This document shows, one piece after another, positions 1 through 7,522 of a stretch of 26,443 nucleotides of DNA. The notes beneath the pieces were generated by a model that did no database searches, was not told where the DNA came from, and worked only from the letters and a program-made list of their open reading frames with translations. Origin of the DNA: Stephanodiscus triporus (lineage: Eukaryota; Bacillariophyta; Thalassiosirophyceae; Thalassiosirales; Thalassiosiraceae); assembly GCA_036939755.1 (NCBI GenBank), contig JALLAZ010000077.1:1-26443 (forward strand), read 5' to 3'. A program made the translations under genes and the position numbers. The first letter of the stretch is position 1. Every line of letters starts with the position of its first letter.

Positions 1-143
1 CTAGAAACTCGCTAGAAACTTTTTTTTTTTTTTTATTCGACCCGTAGTAGGCGATGTTGGTGTGGTGGCGGGTAGAACCATACGATGGCTGAATCTCGCG
101 ACACATCTTATTCCCTTCAGCTCTTCCTGACATTCTACACGCC
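1..143 (+). promoter_or_regulatory. 5' flank of the LRR kinase gene
   Basis: Short non-coding flank upstream of the kinase ATG. It contains a tandem pair of CTAGAAACT (positions 2-9 area and 12-20), then a run of about 15 T residues, and a pyrimidine-rich stretch just before the ATG. The start context TACACGCCATG resembles the other plus-strand starts in the window (CTACACCATG at 9483, CACACCATG at 12849), which supports the start chosen. No TATA box is convincing. Confidence 0.35.
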
Positions 144-1639
144 ATGAGCGCTTCGGACCCTGCCGATCTGTCTGATGAGTCAGGGATTAAGGACGAAAAA
201 GATTCAACAGAGCTCACTCTACCCAGCAACATATGGAACAGCATAACTCATAGTGCTGATTTGTGGGGCCAATTCAAATACTTGACGAAGCTAGATCTTA
301 ACAACAATGGATTGATTACATTGCCATCTTGTTTGGAAGCACTACCCTCGCTGGAAATTCTATTCCTCAGTGAGAATAACTTCGATGCGATTCCAGAATT
401 AGGAAATATGCGTAAGCTTCGGATGCTGTCTTTGCGGGGCAATCGCTTAACCGAGCTTTCCACTTCGAATCTGCCATCGCAGACCTTGATATGGCTGATT
501 CTCACCAACAATCGTATTTGTAATATTGACCCGAATATCAGAGAATTGAAGCTCGTGAGGAAGTTGATGTTATCTCATAATAAACTAAGAAGTATTCCCA
601 AGGAAATGGGAGAATGCAAAAATCTTGAGCTGATCCGACTTGCAAACAACGAGATAGATGCTCCCCTTCCGATTGAGTTTCTAACCTTACAAAAATTGGC
701 TTGGATTTCATTGGCGGGTAATCCAATCGCTCGCTGCCCTCAGTCGACAGAGAAAGTGATATCAAAGTCCAACATTTCTTTTGATGAATCTACCATACTG
801 GGAAGGGGTGCTTCTGGGACTGTCTATCTTGGAAAATATCAGGACAAAGATGTTGCTGTAAAAATCTTCAAACAAGAGAGGTGAGAATAGTAAAACTAAT
901 TTGTGTGATTATTTCTTCACCATTTGTTTTGGTTACTGACATGTTCCATGCGTTCAGCACGGGCTCCGATGGAACTGCTGCCGATGAAGCTGCGATTAAT
1001 GGTCTCATTGACCACCCCCTTGTGGTATCCGCCCATGGTGTCTTTTTGTCAGATGAGGGGAAAAGTCCGGAAGGAATGGTGATGGAACTCCTTGAGGGTG
1101 CAGATGCTCTAGGCAAAGTTCCCAGTTTTTCTACAGTGACGAGAGATTCTGGCCCATCTGACAGCGCGAAAGATATGAGTAGAGTGGAGGTTCTAAGCAC
1201 TGTGTGGAATGTCGCTACAGCCCTAGAACACGTCCACTCTACCGCAAAGGTGGCCAATGGCGACATCTATCTTCACAACATATTAAAATGTCGAGACGGT
1301 ATGGCAAAGGTTTCTGACTGGGGGGCCAGTTTTGTTTGCGATGGCATTGTTGATTCCTCCGCTCAAACGTTCGAATCTATCGAAGTGTTGGCCTTCGGCC
1401 GACTGGTCCAGGATCTTTTTGATTGGCACCTTGACACAGCACTGCCAGACTCGACTGAACCAGCAGATTTTTTAGGTAGAAGCCGAGGCAAACCTCTTCA
1501 AGCTGGTCTTTTCTATGATCTAATGAGCTCGATTCTACAACCACTACAGACCGAACGCCCCTCATTCAGTGATATCAAAGCAGTACTCTCGTCGATTCCC
1601 GAGTTTCAAGCGGTTAGAAATTTTAGGAGTATCGATTGA
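144..1639 (+). CDS. Leucine-rich-repeat protein kinase (two exons)
   Basis: Exons 144-880 and 958-1639, joined across a 77-nt GTGAG...TTCAG intron (881-957), give about 472 residues. Residues ~45-205 are short leucine-rich repeats (LxxLxLxxNxL pattern). A protein-kinase domain follows: glycine loop GRGASG (220-225), ATP-binding Lys240 in VAVK, then in exon 2 a catalytic loop NGDIYLHN with Asp348 and Asn353, and DWG (366-368) in place of DFG. The usual HRD is NGD, but the base and both metal-ligand residues are kept, so activity is possible. The intron splits the domain between the VAVK strand and the next helix, and splicing restores the frame through a split Ser codon. The family is probably a cytoplasmic signalling kinase of the TKL-like LRR type common in diatoms. 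No signal peptide or membrane segment is evident. Substrate unknown. Confidence 0.88.
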
Positions 1640-1649
1640 CTGCGTCATG

Positions 1650-1961
1650 GATGAAGCGGCTTCTCTTGAGGTGGACAAATGCCATGAAGGAATGGATTTG
1701 AATGTCATCTTCGAGGGTATTGTGAAAGGAGCAGTGCCTTCGGCGACGATTTTGAGCAAGGTGGGCACTGAAATGAAATTTCAGTTACCAATCGGAGAGT
1801 CCGCTTGATTTGTTGGAATGTTCAATATTCTTGACAGCCAAATCGAGAAGAATCAAATTGAAACATAGGGTGTGAGTGTCACAACACTAGACGAGGTGTT
1901 TCTATTGGTCGCTCGTGGCGAATTAGGTTCACAACCATCTTCTGAGGGAAATAAAACTTAA
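1650..1961 (+). pseudogene. ABCA-type ABC transporter C-terminal fragment, broken
   Basis: One continuous reading frame beginning just after the kinase stop translates to a segment resembling the region downstream of the nucleotide-binding domain in ABCA transporters. It includes VGTEMKFQLPIGES followed by GVSVTTLDEVFLLVARGE, the highly conserved ABCA motif (usually YGVSVTTLDEVFL). The frame is interrupted by TGA at 1806-1808 and TAG at 1866-1868, where the family has sense codons, then ends at TAA 1959-1961. No Walker A, signature or Walker B motif is present and no membrane domain precedes it, so this is a remnant of about 100 residues. The second stop falls where the family has the Tyr of YGVSVTT. 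It may have been captured by a mobile element or left by a deletion. Not expected to be functional. Confidence 0.75.
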
Positions 1962-1983
1962 CACAATCATATTAGGAACTACT

Positions 1984-2400
1984 CTAAACAATTGGACCAG
2001 GAGTACTTTTGTCCCCTTTTATCCTTTCAACTTCAAGACGAGCGTTGCACAACTTTTTCTGCAGCTCGACTTCGTTCAATATCCGCCGTTGCTGATCCTG
2101 CATTGAAAGCGACAACAACTATTTCCCGAACTGTGTGAGCCGGTCTTCGCCATTTGCAATGATCTTTTCCAGTTGCTCTATCCAAGTCTTATTAGATCTA
2201 TTGCCCTTCTTTGCCTTGCGGTGATCTTTGAATAGCGCTTTGCCCTTATTCGCCTCGTTGATTTTGGCACGGGACTCTGTGGAGTGCATGATGTGTTTCA
2301 CGACCCTTCCCTCGAGGATCCTCCCCTGACTTGCCTTGATGAATTTCGAAGATGTTTTCATCATCTGTTCCAAAGAAGACTGACATGAAATGAGGACACG
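1984..2400 (-). pseudogene. Charged coiled-coil relic
   Basis: On the minus strand a frame runs from about 2400 to a TAG at 1984-1986, interrupted once by an in-frame TAG at 2119-2121. The translation is rich in Lys, Glu, Arg and Gln, with a helical segment after the internal stop (QDQQRRILNEVELQKKL) that would form a coiled coil. There is no ATG at its upstream edge; an in-frame stop at 2401-2403 precedes it. I do not recognise the family. The highly basic first half and coiled-coil tail would suit a DNA-binding or transposon-associated protein, but that is a guess. The 22-nt GT...AG stretch after the internal stop is too short to be an intron, so I treat the stop as damage. Confidence 0.35.
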
Positions 2401-2811
2401 TCACGATCTCAAGATCAAACTTAACTTCTTGCTATGCAAAATGTGTTTGAGAGCCTTCTTTAGAGCTTTCTGGTGCTGCTCCGGCCAATATTTTTTAGGT
2501 AACCTCGCAAATACAATGACAATGACTCAATGGACATTGTTCTTGATTGCATTGATGAATCATCATTTAAGATGGTTTATGTTGTGATGCCACCATTCAG
2601 CACATTCATTGCTCGTGAGGAGATTGAGGAAATGCTTTTTGAAGTCAAAATTTTTGCCATCGACATACAACGAAACTTCAAATTGACATCGGTCTAAAAA
2701 AAGTCGTACATTTGCCCAAATGTCAGCCTGCGATATGCAGAAAGACTTGAATTGATTGAAGCGAAGATTATCTTGTTAGTCTTGCATGTCAGACCACCTG
2801 TACACAGGAAC
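2401..2811. other. Region without a recognisable gene
   Basis: AT-rich stretch between two relics. The only notable frame is plus-strand 2530-2697 (55 residues, ATG to TAA), with a hydrophobic centre followed by an acidic helix (PPFSTFIAREEIEEM). It has no recognised homology and could be a fragment of a larger decayed gene. A second plus-strand frame (2390-2587) overlaps it and looks random. No promoter, RNA gene or terminal repeat is evident. Confidence 0.3.
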
Positions 2812-3630
2812 TTAGCCCTTGTTGTTTTGAGATTTTTGGGGATAGTGGCCTGCGTACATGTGCATAGTTCCGCCAAGTAGTGCAATGAGCCATTGCGGGA
2901 AGAGAGGAGAAGGAGAAAGAGATTCATTGGCAGTCATTCCCTGAATATAATTGATGCAATATTTCACAGCCATATCTGACCAAAATTTGAACATCTTCTT
3001 CTCTGCCTGTGCACATTCAGTTGACTTCAAAACTGGACAATGAGTGGATGCCTGCTCGGAAGATTTGTTTGGAAGATGTTGATCGGCAACAAAAGGTGCA
3101 ATGTAAACATCAGCAGCAACAAGCGCGCCTTTCTGGTTGAGATGAAAACTTGGAATCAGCTTGTACCTGACACGATTGCCAGCTCTCAGTGGTGTTACGT
3201 TTTCATGTTCAGGAAGAGTCCTGACTTGAGACAAAGTAATATAGCATCCTACATTTGATGCATCTTTGATAATGAAGCCAGAGTGTTTCTTGACATCATA
3301 GAATTTGACAAATCCAAATGTTGTGCTTGAGAGAAAGTGATCATTGATGGGGATCATGGGCAAATTAGCAGGGTCCTCTGTTTCCTTGGAACAGGGGGAG
3401 AATGATCAACTCATATCTGGCTGCATGGTAAGGTCATTATTGCTGGCCTCACGACTCTTCCTCTTCTTGCAAATGCCCACAATGGCGGCCTTGTTGACAT
3501 ATGAATCATTATTATATTTGTCATCTGCTTCATCAAAGTTGACAGGAGTCAGTGCATTTGACATCAAATAACTTGTGCAATATTCGTCGACTAGGATTAG
3601 TAGAAGTGAACCCCAACAACAGTCATCCAA
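2812..3630 (-). pseudogene. Cold-shock-domain-like reading frame with an internal TGA
   Basis: A single minus-strand frame is open from about 3630 to TAA at 2812-2814 except for one TGA at 3406-3408. After the TGA the protein reads FGFVKFYDVKKHSGFI, then NVGCYITLSQV, then LRAGNRVRYKLI and GALVAADVYI. This order and spacing resembles a cold-shock (S1-like OB) domain: VKxFNxKKGFGFI, DVFVHxSxV, GxxVxFxL, GxxAxxV. It would be a single-stranded nucleic-acid binder. The first part, before the TGA, is polar and carries a basic KKRKSRE patch. The last ~70 residues are unrecognised. No intron with good splice sites removes the TGA, so a pseudogene, or a real gene starting at the ATG near 3363, are the main alternatives. 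Similarity was judged by eye. Confidence 0.45.
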
Positions 3631-3631
3631 T

Positions 3632-4408
3632 GTTCACTTCTTTTCCTCTCTCCATTCATGAACAAACTGAGAGATAAAGGTCCCAAGAATATATGGTGAA
3701 ATTAACAAAAGTGAGAAATATCAATGTGTTTCAGAAGAAGCTTGTGTTAATCCCCGTGAATGCAGAGCTTCATTGGTCCCTTTCGGTTGTGGTCAATCCT
3801 GGCTTAATTGGCAACAACATGGATGGTGATTTTGACACTACCAAAGAACATGCATTGTAAGTGTCACAAGTCTGTTTGAATCAATTGATTTTACACTAAT
3901 GTTCACACTCCCATTATTTGTTTTGTATAGCACTTTGTTTTTTGATTCAATGAAAAGTAGTTTGCATGACAGAAATGTCTTTGCAAACGTATTTACAAAT
4001 GGTTGAATTAAGAATGGAGGAAGAATCAAAACAACACACACGATCTTTTTGGTGCTAATAGTATGCCGGTGGTATCACCAAAGAGTGGGTGTTGCTTCAT
4101 TTTTCTTTTACAAACATTAACAGCTGGACATTCATCATTTTCTCATCCTCTTCTTCTGTCAATAACATTGCTTATTCCAAGAATTCCATACCAAAACAAT
4201 GGATACGATTGTGGCGTTTTTGTTTGCAGGTGGTATGCCTCAAGTCTGTAGTACATTCTGTATGAGATGAGGCACCTGCCCTTCACTTGGGGTGACTACA
4301 ATGATAGTCTTTCAGTTTGACATGTCTGTTATTACACGTATTAGGAAAGAAATGTCTACTTTGATTGAAATCTATCAAAGCTGTATTAATCGAGCTCATC
4401 TATGGTGA
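3632..4408 (+). pseudogene. Ulp1/SENP-type SUMO protease (C48), frameshifted
   Basis: Pieces of a Ulp1 cysteine-protease domain occur in correct order on the plus strand. A VHFFSS/FMNKLR-type helix comes first, then VFQKKLVLIPVNAELHWSL with the catalytic His (codon 3771-3773). A 74-nt GTAAGT...TATAG intron (3857-3930) leads into LFFDSMK with the catalytic Asp (3944-3946). Then come a YLQMVELRMEEE helix, IPYQNNGYDCGVFVC with the oxyanion Gln and nucleophile Cys (4210-4212), YEMRHLPFTWGDYNDS, and finally VITRIRKEMSTLI, ending at TGA 4406-4408. The pieces lie in different frames and a TAG follows CRWYASSL, so at least three or four frameshifts or stops separate them. All catalytic residues survive. 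Such proteases are common cellular deSUMOylases and are also carried by several DNA-transposon families; which applies here is unclear. Confidence 0.75.
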
Positions 4409-4601
4409 AGAAGCATAAAACTAAAGAGTGAAAATGTCATTGCTTATTAATGTATAATTACATTTTCTTCCTCTTAGTGCTCATTTTTAGAACATCAACA
4501 AAAACAGAGGACCTGCACAAAAGAAGCTTTGATCCTTCATATTAAAGGAGAGCCATGATAACTAAACAACAATCAGCATCAGGATGCAGGACACAGAATG
4601 T

Positions 4602-5130
4602 TCAGCAATGCTCACCATGGATGTGGTGGACAAGCTGCATGTCCTTGGGCATGATGGTCACACATTTGGCATGAATGGCGCACAAGTTGTGTCCTTGAAG
4701 AGGCTAACAAGGTAGGCCTTGCGTGCCTACTATAAGAAGGCCAGGACCGCTGTGCTTTGGAAATGAAGGTCATTCTTGATCCCCCCCTGAGCAATCTCAT
4801 GCATGAGGCGCTGGAAGGGGGCCTTGCGTATCAAAAGGTCATTCCTTTTTTGGTACCTGTGAATCTCACGGAGTGAACCGTGCCCGGGTGATAGCAGTGA
4901 GGCTTTCTCCTGCCTCCCTCCATGGGGGCGGAGTTGCACGCGGCCTTGAGGAGTCAAATGGAGAGTAGTGTTGACGACGGTGAATAATTGATGGTGAGTT
5001 GGCGTCTATTTTCTTTTTGACAAGATAAAAATACAATCTTCATCATTATGGCACTTATCTTGGTCACAAGCTGCATGCAGGGGGCCTTGCCTCCAGTGGA
5101 CTTGCAAGCGGTCTGTTTCGTGCAAGCCAT
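4602..5130 (-). pseudogene. Histone H3 pseudogene with relic intron
   Basis: A whole H3 gene is recognisable. Exon 1 (5130-5059) reads MACTKQTACKSTGGKAPCMQ, aligning to the H3 tail with R2, R8 and R17 replaced by Cys. A 114-nt intron relic (5058-4945) has its donor changed from the expected GTAAGT to ATAAGT but keeps an AG acceptor. Exon 2 starts KAACNSAP and continues through [63 protein letters not shown] and ends GEHC-stop (4602-4604). Exon 2 needs at least two or three frame changes and contains two adjacent TAG codons where Gln-Glu is expected. Fourteen Arg positions have become Cys or His, the outcome of C-to-T or G-to-A change in CGN codons. Because the intron is retained it is not a processed retrocopy. 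No function expected. Confidence 0.9.
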
Positions 5131-5207
5131 GATGATGGTGGATTGTTGTTGCTTTGTTCCCTGCTCTTCTGAATTATGTGAAGAGCGGGATTTTTATTTC
5201 AACGACA

Positions 5208-5330
5208 TTTTTAATTGTGGAGCTCAAGAAGGAGGTCACTGACAACAATGACAATGATGAAGAGTAGGATAAAGGCGATGACAACAAGCCCAAGATCAAG
5301 GAGGTCAAGGAGGAGGAGAAGGCCTATTGA
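5208..5330 (+). pseudogene. HSP90-like charged-linker fragment
   Basis: A short plus-strand frame reads ELKKEVTDNNDNDEE, a TAG at 5265-5267, then DKGDDNKPKIKEVKEEEK, ending at TGA 5328-5330. This resembles the acidic linker of cytosolic HSP90 (EKEVTDxxxDEE...GDKPKIEEVxEEEE). Several Asp-to-Asn and Glu-to-Lys differences are single G-to-A changes. Nothing of the ATPase domain or of the sequence following the linker is seen, so at most about 40 residues remain. Low-complexity acidic sequence can mimic this; the KPKI-x-EV core is the best evidence. Confidence 0.45.
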
Positions 5331-5696
5331 AACCGATGTTACTCACTTAACTATGTTGGTCTGTCCTTCAGCGTGCAAAGAGGCCAGTCTTTGGAATCGA
5401 CTTCTTCCATCCAACATATATTTCGAAAAAACTAAAATAAACACATCGGTAGCACCATTTATTTATTCCGACATACGTACTAACTTTACTCTTTTCTTTG
5501 AGTGGCAAAATGTTCATAGTTGCTTCTCTAACACAGAAATTCATAAATTCCTAAGTACCTACCCTGAGCATATGAACTACGCTGTTGAAAAACCTTTCCA
5601 CCATCTCCTCTTGATAGATCACCATAGTGGACAAACATTAACATTAACATGCTGCTATCACCATTGGGTTGTCCATCGATGTTGAGAGCAACAATG
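5331..5696. other. Region without a recognisable gene
   Basis: An open plus-strand frame runs through much of this stretch (to 5685) but its composition (many Thr, His, Phe, Ser, Cys) looks like translated non-coding AT-rich DNA. Minus-strand frames here are interrupted and match nothing I recognise. There are no repeats with clear ends. Confidence 0.3.
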
Positions 5697-6050
5697 TTAA
5701 CAACACGACGTGCTAGCCTTCACCCTTGGAATTTTCTTACAATGGACATATTTCATATTTGCTGAAGCAAATTTGTAACTGCTCATTTCCTCCGCCGTGA
5801 ACCACACAAGCTCCGAATGAATAGAAGGCATTCCTTGGGGTTCTGGGCTACCCTCTGAAAGTTTACAGTTACACATATAAGGCCAAAGGCAAATATCTTT
5901 GCGACCATACAAGTAAACTACCAGATGGCATAGCACCCCAACCTCAACATCTGCGCCGGTTTCTTTGTGCACCTCTCTTTTTACGGCAGCATAAAAACAC
6001 TTGCCATCCTCCACCTTGCCCTTGCCTCCAATGAACTCAAACTGGTTCTA
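5697..6050 (-). pseudogene. Nudix hydrolase-like fragment with degenerate Nudix box
   Basis: The minus-strand frame reads FEFIGGKGKVEDGKCFYAAV, then KREVHKETGADVEVG, and ends with ASTSCC before TAA 5697-5699. This is a Nudix box (GX5EX7REUXEEXGU) in which the first Glu (position 7 of the box) and the first Glu of the EE pair are both Lys; the RE pair, one Glu and the final Gly remain. These Glu residues bind the metal needed for pyrophosphate hydrolysis, so catalysis would be impaired. A later strand-loop segment (HSELVWFTAEEM) also fits the fold. The frame meets a TAG just upstream of the box and the N-terminal strand of the domain is not recognisable. It could be a 105-residue ORF from the ATG at 6014, but that would start inside the box. 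Confidence 0.65.
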
Positions 6051-6660
6051 GAGACTTTTTTCTGCAAAATAAAAAAGACACTTTTTTGTGGCTGGCCAAG
6101 ACCCTTCACTTCTACCACCTCAAATAAAATGGCCACCACCTCATCTCCTTTTGACATTTTTTGCTTCGAGATGGCCTCCGCATAGTAAGCTCCTGTCAAT
6201 GTTGTTCACATCGGCGTAGTCTTTGCCGACAGCAGCAACATTATTAACTACTGTGCTGAGGTAGAATCACAGGCGAGGGATGAACTCCTCTGGTGAGCTC
6301 GTCCACCGCATATTCGAAGTCTACATCAAGGGTGGCGAGGGCGAAAACAGCAAAGTCATTGCTGGCATTGCAGCAGTGACTGCCATTCATGTCATTAACA
6401 CAAACATTACCCCAACCAACAACGACGATGATGAAAATGGTGACGGCAAAGTCTGGAGCGGAAGCGGTGACTGTGGGACCCCCTCCCCCCCCAGTAGCTA
6501 TGACGGGTTTATGAACGGACAGCACTAATATCCTCCAAAATTTTACAACAACAAGCTTACGCGGATAATTGTGTATACCTCACTTCAAACTGTATTACTT
6601 AATTGACCAAGCACTAGGTGTACATTTAACTAACGCCAAAAACTAAGCGAGTTCCTATCA
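6051..6660. other. Region without a clear gene, 3' flank of the 6661-7452 gene
   Basis: Overlapping open frames on both strands between 6240 and 6530 (about 80-93 codons each) show no recognisable motif. One minus-strand frame ends in a 75-codon stretch upstream of the Nudix fragment that could be a lost exon, but I find no Nudix-like strand in it. A C-run (6480-6490) is followed by AT-rich sequence leading to the stop of the next gene. Nothing firm can be annotated. Confidence 0.3.
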
Positions 6661-7452
6661 TCACGAGCTCAAAAGATCAGCCAACTCTTTATCTGCGTCA
6701 TTCAGCATGGCATCAAGCTCTGCAAATGTATTATCACTATCCCCCCAAGCATCATTTTCTTTGCCAGACTCAAGGATGTTGTTTATGTGATCATCCTCCA
6801 TGCCAAAATCTGACATGTCCTTCACCGCCTCGTCGAGCAAGTCCTCCATATTTTGCAAAGTAGAATCGTTTAAGGCATCTGGTGTCTCTTCGTCAATGAG
6901 CGCTTCTTTCTCGGCTGATTTGGGGATATCATCGTCGTCGTCGTCATCATCATTGGAGTACGCCGGATGCTCCAAAATCTCCCCTTGTGGTACCGGTGAC
7001 ATATCCTCATCTCTTGAAGAGTCAGCCTCATTGACGACGGCCGGTGCACTCTTCCGGTAAGTCCCATCAAGAATGCTTGTTGTAAATTGTTGATTCAGGA
7101 AGCGCTTCATGTGCGCCATAACCTCAGCATGACGAGGATCACCAGCAACCTCGAACTTCTCTGCTGCCTGCCGATACAAGTCCATAATGGCGTTCACATT
7201 GACCACAGTTGGGTTATCAATGAGGTCCTTTTCCTTCTGTTGAATTAATGCGACCAGATTAAGTGCCATTTGAATGGCCCTTTGTGTTGCTGCATTTGTG
7301 TGCTTTCCTTTGACACCATGGCGCTTCAAAACATTTTGAATGTCTTGCACAGCAAACGCGCTGTCAAGGCACATGTAAACGAGCGGATCATCAGGGGCTG
7401 GTTTGAAAAATAGAGATAAAGACTCTTGTCGTCGAAACTTCAGTTTTGCCAT
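6661..7452 (-). CDS. Conserved-looking unknown protein with acidic tail
   Basis: Intronless, 263 residues from the ATG at 7452 (MAKLKFRRQESLSLFF). The frame is open further upstream to an ATG at 7542, but that extension overlaps the last codons of the upstream gene, whose stop is at 7523-7525, so the shorter start is preferred. Residues ~25-120 are predicted mostly alpha-helical, including VNAIMDLYRQAAEKFEVAGD, which recalls an MIT-type helical hairpin. The second half is very acidic with an Asp octet encoded by a GAC/GAT repeat, and ends in a short helix (MLNDADKELADLL). I do not recognise the family. The coherent codon usage and clean start and stop argue that it is real. Same strand as the 7523-8882 gene, 70 bp downstream of its stop. 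The MIT idea is inference only. Confidence 0.72.
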   Translation of the reverse strand: MAKLKFRRQESLSLFFKPAPDDPLVYMCLDSAFAVQDIQNVLKRHGVKGKHTNAATQRAIQMALNLVALIQQKEKDLIDNPTVVNVNAIMDLYRQAAEKFEVAGDPRHAEVMAHMKRFLNQQFTTSILDGTYRKSAPAVVNEADSSRDEDMSPVPQGEILEHPAYSNDDDDDDDDIPKSAEKEALIDEETPDALNDSTLQNMEDLLDEAVKDMSDFGMEDDHINNILESGKENDAWGDSDNTFAELDAMLNDADKELADLLSS

Positions 7453-7522
7453 AAGATCAATCTTTATTGCGAAAGTGACTAAAAAGGAGTGGCACGAAAA
7501 CGACGGGACCGTGGTATTAGGC

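Noticed and set aside
2119..2140. A 22-nt intron in the coiled-coil relic that would remove the stop
   Set aside because: Far shorter than the 74-166 nt introns elsewhere in the window.
3406..3408. Selenocysteine or stop readthrough at the TGA in the cold-shock-like frame
   Set aside because: No SECIS-like structure was recognised and neighbours are decayed genes, so simple nonsense mutation is more likely.
5215..5685. 156-codon ORF as a real gene
   Set aside because: It overlaps the HSP90-like fragment in another frame and has a non-protein-like composition with no motif.
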